Assembly (NCBI RefSeq): GCF_001571005.1
Contig: NZ_BCST01000002.1
Coordinates: 372,001-436,000, forward strand
Origin: Herbiconiux solani NBRC 106740
Lineage (GTDB): Bacteria > Actinomycetota > Actinomycetes > Actinomycetales > Microbacteriaceae
Reading direction: 5' to 3'
Length of the DNA stretch: 64,000 nt
Positions 1-8,093 of the stretch are shown here, in pieces (position 1 is the first letter of the stretch; the number at the start of each line of letters is the position of its first letter). The translations under genes and the position numbers were made by a program. A model generated the notes under the pieces. The model had not been told where the DNA came from. It saw only the letters and a list, made by a program, of their open reading frames with translations, and did not search any database.

Positions 1-934
1 CGAAGGCCGCGGCCACGCCCATCACCGAGAGGAACGGGATGCCGACCACGAGGAGGCCGAGCAGCGCGATGATCACCGTGAGGCCGGCGAAGACCACGGC
101 GGCGCCCGCGGTCGCGACCGCCTGGGCCGCCGATTCCTCGGGTTCGAGCCCCTTGGCGAGCTGGCTCCGGTGGCGCGAGAGGATGAACAGGGCGTAGTCG
201 ATCCCGACCGCCAGCCCGATCATGATCGCGAGCATCGGCGCGGTGCTCGACACCGTGGTGAAGGCGGCGACCACCGAGATGCCGCCGAACGAGACCCCGA
301 CGCCGATCAGCGCGGTCAGGAGCGGGAGCCCGGCCGCGAGCAGCGAACCGAAGGTGATGAACAGCACCACGCCGGCGAAGAGCACGCCGATGCCCTCGGT
401 GAGGGTCGGGCCGAAGGTCTGGTTCTGGAACACCTCACCGCCGTAGGAGACCTGCATGCCCTCGGCGTCGAGGGCGTCGGCGGTGGTCTTCAGCGAGTCC
501 AGCGTCGAGTCGGGGATGTCGGTGGCCGGCCCGTCGAACTGCACCTTGAGCAGGGCGGTCGTGCCGTCCTCCGAGATGGCGTTGGTGGCGTACTCCGAGT
601 ACGGGGAGATGACCGCGGCGACGTGCTCGATCTTCGTGATGTCGTCGCTCGCGGTCGTGATCTCCTGCTTCACCGTGTCGTCGTTGACGCTCTGCCCGTC
701 GGGCGCGACGATCACCACGGTCGCGGCGGCGCCGGCGGCCGAGGGGAAGAGGTTCTCCAGTGTGTCGATCGTCTGCTGCGATTCGGTGCCGGGGATCGAG
801 AAGCTCTCCTGGGTCTGGCCGCCCAGGGCGAGACCGCCGCCGACGACGCCGGCGAGGATGAGCACCCACGCCGCGATCACGTACCAGGCGCGACGGAAGG
901 CGAATCGTCCGATGCGGTAGAGCAGTGTGGCCAC
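1..934 (-). CDS. MMPL-family membrane transporter, C-terminal part outside window
   Basis: Read on the minus strand from a GTG at 934 with GAGGAG about 7 nt upstream, the frame stays open to the window edge (311 codons). It starts with an N-terminal membrane segment (AWVLILAGVVGGGLALG), then an extracytoplasmic domain, then a run of hydrophobic helices containing GLAVGIDYALFILSRHR. That is the signature of the MMPL/YdfJ branch of the RND superfamily, which exports lipids or drugs using the proton gradient. Only the first half is present. The TetR gene lies 77 bp upstream on the same strand, so both are probably one repressible unit. The substrate cannot be told from sequence. Confidence 0.9.
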   Translation of the reverse strand, partial: MATLLYRIGRFAFRRAWYVIAAWVLILAGVVGGGLALGGQTQESFSIPGTESQQTIDTLENLFPSAAGAAATVVIVAPDGQSVNDDTVKQEITTASDDITKIEHVAAVISPYSEYATNAISEDGTTALLKVQFDGPATDIPDSTLDSLKTTADALDAEGMQVSYGGEVFQNQTFGPTLTEGIGVLFAGVVLFITFGSLLAAGLPLLTALIGVGVSFGGISVVAAFTTVSSTAPMLAIMIGLAVGIDYALFILSRHRSQLAKGLEPEESAAQAVATAGAAVVFAGLTVIIALLGLLVVGIPFLSVMGVAAAF

Positions 935-1011
935 GGGAGGGCTCCTCGGGTTCGGGTGGTGTGTCTTCGGTGTTCTGGGGTGATCGAACTGCGGTGATCA
1001 GCGCGGGCTGA

Positions 1012-1596
1012 TCAGAGCGGGGTGATCAGCTCGGTGACGACGTCGATGAGGGCCTCCCTGACCTCATCCAAGTCGTCGAGCTCGACGGCACTGGGGCGCA
1101 GGGCCACCATGACGTAGGCGGCACCTGCGAGCGCGATTCCGAGACGGATGCGCTGCTGGGTCGTGGGCAGGCCGGACATGAACGACTCGCCGATCCGGCC
1201 GATCAGGCCGGTGGCCTGGTCGATGATCGGGATGTCGGACAGGGTCTGGCCCTGGTTGATGATGATGTGCGCCGCGAGCCGGTGCTCGAGCAGCAGGTCG
1301 ATGAACTCCTCGACGAACCCGGAGCGGTGCTCGTCGTTCGTCAGCTTCTCGACGATCGACTCCAGGAACAGGTCGAGCTCGGCGACGGCGGGGGTGAGGG
1401 CCGCTTCGAACAGCGCCTCCTTGGAGCGGAAGTGGTAGAGCACGCTCGACTTCGAGTAGCCCGCCGCATCCGCGATCTGCTGGAGGCTCGTGCCCGAGTA
1501 GCCGTTCTCGGCGAACATCTCGAGCGCCACCAGGCGCAACTCGGCCCCGGCGTCGATCTGGACGCGCTGCACGGGGGTCGGAGGGGTGGATGGCAC
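1012..1596 (-). CDS. TetR-family transcriptional regulator
   Basis: 194 residues from a GTG start. The N-terminal helix-turn-helix (residues about 18-62, with TSLQQIADAAGYSKSSVLYHFRSKEALF) is a textbook TetR DNA-binding domain. The C-terminal half is helical and variable, as expected for the ligand-binding and dimer part. The gene is upstream of and co-directional with the MMPL exporter, the usual arrangement of a repressor with the pump it controls. A perfect 14-bp palindrome 17 bp before the start codon is probably its own operator. The ligand is unknown. Confidence 0.92.
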   Translation of the reverse strand: MPSTPPTPVQRVQIDAGAELRLVALEMFAENGYSGTSLQQIADAAGYSKSSVLYHFRSKEALFEAALTPAVAELDLFLESIVEKLTNDEHRSGFVEEFIDLLLEHRLAAHIIINQGQTLSDIPIIDQATGLIGRIGESFMSGLPTTQQRIRLGIALAGAAYVMVALRPSAVELDDLDEVREALIDVVTELITPL

Positions 1597-1612
1597 GAGA
1601 TCGACCCTAACC

Positions 1613-1626
1613 TGACCGATCGGTCA
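1613..1626. promoter_or_regulatory. TetR operator, perfect palindrome
   Basis: TGACCGATCGGTCA is a perfect 14-bp inverted repeat just upstream of the TetR gene. A second near-copy (TGCACGATCGGTCA) lies at 1632-1645, centre spacing 19 bp, so two repressor dimers could bind. The site sits between the tetR start and the divergent permease at 1707 and could affect both. Binding is inferred from position and symmetry. Confidence 0.7.
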
Positions 1627-1706
1627 GCGCCTGCACGATCGGTCAGATTCCAAGTTTCCTGTCAGGTGACGCGGAGGCAAAACCCGTCGTGCACTAGCGT
1701 CGTGCC

Positions 1707-3239
1707 ATGGACGAGACCCCACGGGAAGAAGTCGGCGACCGCACCACGTCGGTCGAGGACTTCTCGGACGAGCAGGCCGGCTACCACAAGTCGTTGAAGC
1801 CGCGGCAGCTGCAGATGATCGCGATCGGCGGGGCCATCGGCACCGGGCTCTTCCTCGGCGCCGGAGGACGGCTCCACGAGGCCGGCCCGGTGCTGGTCAT
1901 CGACTACGCGGTCTGCGGCTTCTTCGCCTTCCTGATCCTGCGCGCCCTCGGCGAGCTGGTGCTGCACCGACCCTCGTCGGGATCGTTCGTGTCGTACGCG
2001 CGCGAGTTCTACGGCGAGAAGGCCGCGTACGTCTCGGGCTGGCTCTACTTCCTCAACTGGGCGATGACGGCGATCGTCGACTCGACCGCCGTGGCCGTCT
2101 ACGTGCAGTACTGGAGCCTGTTCACCAGCGTGCCGCAGTGGACCCTCGCGCTCATCGCGCTCGCCATCGTGCTCGGCGCCAACATGATCTCGGTGAAGGT
2201 CTTCGGCGAGATGGAGTTCTGGTTCGCGCTGATCAAGGTCGTCGCCCTCGTCGCGTTCCTGATCATCGGCGTGATCTTCCTGGCCTTCGCCTTCCCGACG
2301 GATCAGGGGGTCACCGGCATCCCGATGATCGCCGCCGAGGGCGGGCTCTTCCCGAACGGCATCAACACGCTCGTGGTCGCGATCGTGATGATCCAGGGCG
2401 TCGTCTTCGCCTACGCCGGCGTGGAGCTCGTCGGCACCGCCGCCGGCGAGACCGCGAACCCGGAGAAGATCATGCCCCGCGCCATCAACAGCGTGGTCTT
2501 CCGGATCGCCGTCTTCTACTGCGGCTCGGTGCTGCTGCTGGCGCTCCTCCTGCCGGCCTCGACCTACTCGGCCACCGAGAGCCCGTTCGTGACCTTCTTC
2601 TCGCACATCGGCAACCCGACCGTCGCGGCGATCGCCGGCTCGGCGATGAACTTCGTGGTGCTGACCGCGGCGCTGTCGAGCCTGAACGCGGGGCTCTACT
2701 CGACCGGCCGTATCCTGCACTCGATGTCGGCGAGCGGTGCCGCACCGCGCTTCACCGGCAAGATGAACAAGCGCGGGGTGCCGTTCGGCGGCATCCTGCT
2801 GACCGCCGCCGTCGCGCTGCTCGGGGTCGGCCTCAACTTCGTGGTGCCGGCCGAGGCCTTCGAGATCGTGCTCAACGTCTCAGCGCTCGGCATCGTCGCG
2901 AGCTGGGGCACGATCGTGCTCTGCCAGATGAAGTTCAAGAAGCTCGCCGACCAGGGGCTGTACGTGCGGCCGAAGTTCCGGCTGTTCGGGGCGCCGTTCA
3001 CCTCGTACCTCACGCTGGCGTTCCTGGTCGCCGTGCTCGTGCTGATGGCCTTCGACTACCCGGCGGGCACCTTCACGGTGGCGTCGCTGGTGATCATCAT
3101 CCCGCTCCTGATCGTGGGCTGGTACGTCTACCGCGACCGCATCATGGCGATCGCGGCGGCACGCTCGGGGTTCACGGGGTCGTACCCGACGATCGCGAAC
3201 CGCGGAGCGATCCCGGGCGACGAGGGACCTGCCGACTAA
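1707..3239 (+). CDS. ansP: Amino acid permease, L-asparagine permease type
   Basis: 510 residues, about 12 predicted membrane helices, APC superfamily. The N-terminus ([25 protein letters not shown]) holds the conserved GxIGxGLF substrate-binding loop of helix 1, and [23 protein letters not shown] is typical of the AnsP/lysine/GABA permease subfamily. The closest family I recognise is AnsP, an asparagine/proton symporter, but substrate within this subfamily is hard to assign. No clear ribosome site precedes the ATG, so the transcript may be leaderless. Its stop overlaps that of the convergent epimerase gene by 2 bp. Confidence 0.85.
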   Translation: MDETPREEVGDRTTSVEDFSDEQAGYHKSLKPRQLQMIAIGGAIGTGLFLGAGGRLHEAGPVLVIDYAVCGFFAFLILRALGELVLHRPSSGSFVSYAREFYGEKAAYVSGWLYFLNWAMTAIVDSTAVAVYVQYWSLFTSVPQWTLALIALAIVLGANMISVKVFGEMEFWFALIKVVALVAFLIIGVIFLAFAFPTDQGVTGIPMIAAEGGLFPNGINTLVVAIVMIQGVVFAYAGVELVGTAAGETANPEKIMPRAINSVVFRIAVFYCGSVLLLALLLPASTYSATESPFVTFFSHIGNPTVAAIAGSAMNFVVLTAALSSLNAGLYSTGRILHSMSASGAAPRFTGKMNKRGVPFGGILLTAAVALLGVGLNFVVPAEAFEIVLNVSALGIVASWGTIVLCQMKFKKLADQGLYVRPKFRLFGAPFTSYLTLAFLVAVLVLMAFDYPAGTFTVASLVIIIPLLIVGWYVYRDRIMAIAAARSGFTGSYPTIANRGAIPGDEGPAD

Positions 3240-4156
3240 TCCTGCGGGACGTGGTCGCGCCACGAGTGGGTCGGGGCGAACCAGAGCATCCGCCTGGCCT
3301 TGTCGATGCCGAGCAGCGTCTCGGTGCCTTCGACCGGGCGGCGGAACGGCACCTTCGGGAAGTACTTCTCGGCGAGCTCGGCCGAGGGCGTCGACATCAC
3401 GGTGTCGGCGGCGGCGATGATGAACGCCTCGAAGCCGGTGAGCGTGCTCTCCAGCGCCAGGCGCACGGCCTGGGCTCCGTCGCGGGCGTCGATGTAGCCC
3501 CAGGCGTTCCACGCCCGGTTCGCGGGGTCGGCTTCGAACGCCGGGAAGGCGGCGTAGTCGGCGACCTCCATCACGTTCGAGAAGCGCAGCCCGATCAGCT
3601 TGAGGTCGGGGTTCCAGCGCGTGAAGTGCCGCGCCATCTCCTCCTCGACCGCCTTGCCGAGGGAGTACGTGGTCGAGGGGCGCACGGGGTACTCCTCGTC
3701 GACCGGGAACGACGGGGGCGGGTTCGAGCCGAAGGGCAGCCCGAGCACGGTCTCGCTCGAGGCCCAGACCACGTTGTCGATGCCGGCGGCCTGCGCCGCC
3801 GCGAAGACGTTGTAGCTGCTCGGCACGTTGTTGGCGAAGGTCGCGGCGTTCGTGGTGAGGCCGGGGGCGGGGATCGCGGCCAGGTGCACGAGCCCGTCGA
3901 TGCCGTCGTAGCGGTCGTCGACCGCGGTGAGCGCCTGGACGACCTGGCCGTAGTCCGACAGGTCGACGCGGACGAAGAGCGCCTCGGGGCGGGCTCCCGC
4001 ATCCGTCTGCAGCGACGGCTGCGAGGCCGAAGCGAACGGCGAGGTGGGGGCCGGGGCGCGGTCGAGGTTCACGACCTCGTAGCCGTGCTCGAGCAGATGG
4101 GCGACGACGGCGCGGCCGAGTTTGCCACTGCCACCGGTCACGGCGATGCGAGTCAT
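3236..4156 (-). CDS. NAD(P)-dependent epimerase/dehydratase (extended SDR)
   Basis: 306 residues from the ATG at 4156, chosen over an in-frame upstream ATG because AAGGAG lies 10 nt before it. The N-terminal Rossmann motif is TGGSGKLG. The active-site Ser is in WASSETVLG and the YxxxK pair in [12 protein letters not shown]. This is the NAD-dependent epimerase/dehydratase family (PF01370-like). The sugar or carbonyl substrate is not evident. It is transcribed divergently from the DUF1304 gene across a 50-bp gap. Confidence 0.85.
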   Translation of the reverse strand: MTRIAVTGGSGKLGRAVVAHLLEHGYEVVNLDRAPAPTSPFASASQPSLQTDAGARPEALFVRVDLSDYGQVVQALTAVDDRYDGIDGLVHLAAIPAPGLTTNAATFANNVPSSYNVFAAAQAAGIDNVVWASSETVLGLPFGSNPPPSFPVDEEYPVRPSTTYSLGKAVEEEMARHFTRWNPDLKLIGLRFSNVMEVADYAAFPAFEADPANRAWNAWGYIDARDGAQAVRLALESTLTGFEAFIIAAADTVMSTPSAELAEKYFPKVPFRRPVEGTETLLGIDKARRMLWFAPTHSWRDHVPQD

Positions 4157-4206
4157 GATGGGCGCTCCTTCGAGGTGCGGGTCAGCATCCACCCTAGGCT
4201 GACCGC

Positions 4207-4596
4207 ATGACCATCGTCGCCGCCGTCTTCGCCGGGCTGGCCGCCCTCATCCACGTCTACATCTTCGTGCTGGAGAGTGTGCGCTGGCGGCAGCCCGCGA
4301 CCTGGAAGATCTTCGGCCTCACCTCGCAGGCCGACGCCGACACCACGGCGCCGCTGGCGTACAACCAGGGGTTCTACAACCTGTTCCTCGCGATCGGGGC
4401 TGTGATCGGGCTCGTGCTGCTGTTCACGCCGGCCGCGATGGCGGGCTACGCGCTCGTCTTCCTCAGCACCGGGTCGATGCTCGCGGCGGCGCTCGTGCTG
4501 GTGAGCACCGGGCGCGACCGCATCCGCAGCGCCGCGATCCAGGGCACGTTCCCGCTGCTCTCGGTCGTGTTCCTGCTCATCTCGCTCGCCGTCTGA
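4207..4596 (+). CDS. DUF1304 family small membrane protein
   Basis: 129 residues with four predicted membrane helices. The pattern HVYIFVLESVRW, followed by FGLTSQAD and YNQGFYNLFLAIG, is characteristic of DUF1304, a family of unknown function that is usually 110-130 residues, so the protein is full length. It is monocistronic and divergent from the epimerase at 4156. Confidence 0.88.
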   Translation: MTIVAAVFAGLAALIHVYIFVLESVRWRQPATWKIFGLTSQADADTTAPLAYNQGFYNLFLAIGAVIGLVLLFTPAAMAGYALVFLSTGSMLAAALVLVSTGRDRIRSAAIQGTFPLLSVVFLLISLAV

Positions 4597-4615
4597 GCTG
4601 ATTCCAGCGGCCCGC

Positions 4616-7600
4616 TCAGCGCGGGCCGTCGGTCGCCAGCGCCTCGGCCGCCCGCTGCTCCCGCTTGTCCCGCCGGCGTTCGCGGGCGCCCTCGACGAGG
4701 TTGTAGAGCACCGGCAGCACGATCAGGGTCAGCACGGTCGACGACACCAGGCCGCCGATCACGATGATCGCGAGCGGCTGCGAGATGAACCCGCCGTGCC
4801 CGGTGAGCCCGACCGCCATCGGCAGCAGGGCGAAAATCGTCGCGAGCGCCGTCATCAGGATGGGCCGGAGTCTCCGTGACGCCCCCTCGATCAGCGCCTC
4901 GCGCACGTGCAGTCCCTTCGCCCGGTACTGGTTGACCAGGTCGACGAGCACGATCGCGTTCGTCACCACGATTCCGATCAGCATCAGCACGCCGATGATC
5001 GACGGCACCCCGAGCGGGATGCCCGAGATCACCTGCAGCGCGATGGCGCCGGTCGCCGCGAACGGGATGGAGACCAGCAGCAGGATGGGCTGCAGCAGGC
5101 TCTTGAAGGTCGCCACCATCACGACGTAGACGATCAGGATGGCGATCAGCAGCGCGATCCCCAGCTGGGAGAACGCGTCCGACTGGTCGGTCACCACTCC
5201 GCCGACCGCGGCATCCGCCCCGGCGGGCAGCTGCACGTCGGTGAGCGCCTTGGACACCTCGGAGCTCGCGGTCCCGAGATCCTCGGAGTTCGGCGTGACC
5301 GAGACGGTCGCGGTGCGGACGCCCTTGACGGTGGTGATCGCGTTCGGCCCCTGCGCGACGGCGACGGTCGCGATGCTGTCCAGCCGCACCGGACCGGCCG
5401 CGGTCGGGATCTGCAGCGCGGCGAGATCGGCCTCGGTGGTGGGCGGGTTCTCGGCGGCGATGTAGATCGTGTAGTTCTTGTCGTCGATCACGATCGAGCC
5501 GACCGTCGTGGGCTGCATGGCCTGCGAGACGATCGAGCCGACCGCGATCTCGCTGAGTCCCACGGCGGCCGCCTTGTCGCGGTCGACCGCGACCTGCACG
5601 AACGGGCGGGAGTCGCTGAGGTTGCTCGAGGCCTGCTTGACCGCATCGAGGCCCTGCATGGTGCTGAGCACCGCATCCGCCGCCGTCTTCAGGTCGGTCT
5701 GGTTGCCCGCGGTCACGTCGATCGCGATGTCGCTCGAGCCGCCGAAGCCACTGGAGCCGCCGATCGAGATCTCGCCCGCATCCGGGAGCGCCTCGAGCTT
5801 CGTGCGCACCGTGTCCTGCAGCGCATCCTGGTCGACGTTCTCGTCGGTCGTGATGTTGTAGGTGATCGCGCTGTCGCCGCCGCCGACGAAGGCGTCGCGG
5901 AGGGCGCTGCCGCTGGAGCCGATGGTGAGCTGCACGGTCTGCACGCCCTCGACGCCCTCGAGCGCCGACTCGACCTGGATGGCGGCCTGCGACTGCGCCT
6001 CCAGGCTCGACCCGACGGGCACGGTCTGGGTCACGGTGAAGGTGTTCTGGCCGCTGGAGCCGAGGAAGTTGGTCTTCATCAGGAGGGTCAGCGGTAGGGT
6101 GCCGATCAGCACGAGGGCGGCGAGCACGATCATGACCACGGAGTGCTTCAGGGTCCAGGTGATGATCGGGAGGTAGCGGCGCTGGAGGGCGGTCGGCGGC
6201 TCGTCGTCGAGGTCGGCGCGGTGGCTGGAGGCGCGGGCGCGGCGGGTCGGGGCGGGGTCAGCGACGACCACGGCGATCGCCGCGTCCTCGGTGAGAACCT
6301 CCTCGGCCGCGCGGGAGGCGAGGAGGGCGTGGTCGTGGGTGGGGGCCGGAACGGGGGCGGGGACGGCCGTCGTGGCGGCCGCATCCGTCGTACCGGTCGC
6401 GTCGGACCGCCCCTCGGCCGTCGCGGTTTTCGCGGTCTTCGGCTTAGGCGGGCGCACGAACCAGTACGCGAGCACCGGCACGATCGTGAGGGCCACGAGC
6501 AGCGATGCGAGCAGCGCGATCGTCACGGTGAGGGCGAAGGGCCGGAACAGCTCGCCCGTCGTGTCGCCGACGAAGGCGAGCGGCAGGAAGACGGCGACCG
6601 TGGTGATGGTCGACGCGGTGATGGCGCCGGCGACCTCGCGCACGGCCTCGACGATCAGGGCGGCGCGGGCGGCGCCGGCCTCCTTCGGCGTGAGGGTGGC
6701 TCCGGTCAGCTGGGCGAGGTGCCGCTTGATGTTCTCGATCACGACGATCGAGTCGTCGACCACGCGCCCGATCGCGATCGTGAGCGCGCCGAGCGTGATG
6801 ATGTTGAGCGTGTAGTTCGCGGCCTGCAGCCCGATGAAGGTGATCAGCACCGAGGTCGGGATCGAGATCGCCGTGACCAGGGTCGAGCGGATCGAGAGCA
6901 GGAAGACGAACACGACCAGCACCGCGAAGAAGAGGCCGAGCAGACCCTCGGTCGCGAGCGACTCGATCGACTGCTGGATGAACGGGGCCTGGTCGAACAC
7001 GACCGTGAAGGTCGCACCGGGCAGCGCGCTCTCGAGCTGGGGCAGCAGGTCGCGCACCGAGTTCGAGACCTCGACCGTGTTGGCGGAGGGGAGTTTGGTG
7101 ATCGAGATGGTCAGTGCATCCTGGCCGTTGACCCGGGAGATCGAGGTGGTCGGGTCGTCGGTCAGCTGCACGGTCGCGACCTCGCCGAGGGTCACGGGGG
7201 TGCCGTCGGCCTGCAGCGCCGGCAACGGGAGGCCCTGCAGATCGGCGATCGAGCCGAGCTTCTGACCGGCCTGCACGGCGTAGCTCTGGCCGCCCTCGGT
7301 GAGGGTTCCGGCCGGGATGAGCTGGCCGCTCGCCTTCACGACGTCGCTGATCGAGGAGGCGCTGAGGCCCGCGGTCGCGAGCGAGGCGGGGTTCGGGGTG
7401 ATCGTGACGCGCTGCCCGATCTGGCCGAGCACCTGGGCGGCGCGCACGCCGTCGACGGCCTCGAGGTCGGGCACGGCGCCCGTCTCGAGCTGCTGGGCGA
7501 GGGCCTTGGTGTCTTGCGAGGAGTCGGAGACCGCGATCGAGATGATGGGGAGGTCGTTCAGGCTGCCGCTCAGCACCTGCGGGTCGAGATCGGCCGGGAG

Positions 7601-7957
7601 GGTCGATTTGATTCGGCTGATGGCCTGCGTGATCTTCTGCTCGGCGGTCGCCAGGTTGGTGCCGTAGGTGAAGGTGGCCGAGATGATCGAGAGGTTCGTG
7701 CTCGAGGTCGCGCTCGTGGTGTCGATGCCTTCGACGCCCTGGATGGCGGCCTCGATCGGCGTCGAGACGTCGTCGTTCACGACCTCGGGGCTCGCCCCCG
7801 GGTAGGTCGTCAGCACCGCGAGCTGCGGGAACTCGATCGAGGGGATCAGCTCCTGCTTGAGGCTGGTGAGCGCGAGCCCGCCGAACACGGCGACCACGAT
7901 CGTGACGAGCGCGATGAGCGCGCGGTTCTTCATGCTCAGAACGGCGAGGAAATGCAC
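4616..7957 (-). CDS. RND efflux transporter, HAE1/AcrB-type
   Basis: 1113 residues from a GTG start. Its architecture is that of AcrB/SwrC pumps: helix 1, a large porter domain, helices 2-6, a second helix and porter domain, and a final helix bundle. Recognisable blocks are GRVVDDSIVVIENIKRHL (the proton-relay region of helix 4) and GVPSIIGVLMLIGIVVTNAIVLVD in the C-terminal half. An Ala/Pro-rich, charged segment at about residues 500-594 forms an unusually long cytoplasmic loop between the two halves. No periplasmic adaptor or outer channel gene is adjacent, as in many Gram-positive HAE1 pumps. Substrate unknown. Confidence 0.92.
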   Translation of the reverse strand: MHFLAVLSMKNRALIALVTIVVAVFGGLALTSLKQELIPSIEFPQLAVLTTYPGASPEVVNDDVSTPIEAAIQGVEGIDTTSATSSTNLSIISATFTYGTNLATAEQKITQAISRIKSTLPADLDPQVLSGSLNDLPIISIAVSDSSQDTKALAQQLETGAVPDLEAVDGVRAAQVLGQIGQRVTITPNPASLATAGLSASSISDVVKASGQLIPAGTLTEGGQSYAVQAGQKLGSIADLQGLPLPALQADGTPVTLGEVATVQLTDDPTTSISRVNGQDALTISITKLPSANTVEVSNSVRDLLPQLESALPGATFTVVFDQAPFIQQSIESLATEGLLGLFFAVLVVFVFLLSIRSTLVTAISIPTSVLITFIGLQAANYTLNIITLGALTIAIGRVVDDSIVVIENIKRHLAQLTGATLTPKEAGAARAALIVEAVREVAGAITASTITTVAVFLPLAFVGDTTGELFRPFALTVTIALLASLLVALTIVPVLAYWFVRPPKPKTAKTATAEGRSDATGTTDAAATTAVPAPVPAPTHDHALLASRAAEEVLTEDAAIAVVVADPAPTRRARASSHRADLDDEPPTALQRRYLPIITWTLKHSVVMIVLAALVLIGTLPLTLLMKTNFLGSSGQNTFTVTQTVPVGSSLEAQSQAAIQVESALEGVEGVQTVQLTIGSSGSALRDAFVGGGDSAITYNITTDENVDQDALQDTVRTKLEALPDAGEISIGGSSGFGGSSDIAIDVTAGNQTDLKTAADAVLSTMQGLDAVKQASSNLSDSRPFVQVAVDRDKAAAVGLSEIAVGSIVSQAMQPTTVGSIVIDDKNYTIYIAAENPPTTEADLAALQIPTAAGPVRLDSIATVAVAQGPNAITTVKGVRTATVSVTPNSEDLGTASSEVSKALTDVQLPAGADAAVGGVVTDQSDAFSQLGIALLIAILIVYVVMVATFKSLLQPILLLVSIPFAATGAIALQVISGIPLGVPSIIGVLMLIGIVVTNAIVLVDLVNQYRAKGLHVREALIEGASRRLRPILMTALATIFALLPMAVGLTGHGGFISQPLAIIVIGGLVSSTVLTLIVLPVLYNLVEGARERRRDKREQRAAEALATDGPR

Positions 7958-8093
7958 GTGGTGGTCTCTCTGTGCGCCAGAAGTGTCTAGGAGCCTTAAC
8001 TATCGCACCCTCCCGCCCTCCGCCCTGGCCGCCGGGCGTCGCCGCGATGAATTACTCATAACGCTCTACGTCTGTAGTCGATATATTCTCACT

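Noticed and set aside
2138-4210. A long open frame on the plus strand across the permease and epimerase genes
   Set aside because: Arg/Gly/Pro-rich translation with no domain, spanning two well-supported genes in other frames; a product of high GC.
7857-8093. Upstream in-frame start for the CWB2 protein
   Set aside because: Would overlap the divergent RND pump and put about 79 non-signal residues before a clean signal peptide.
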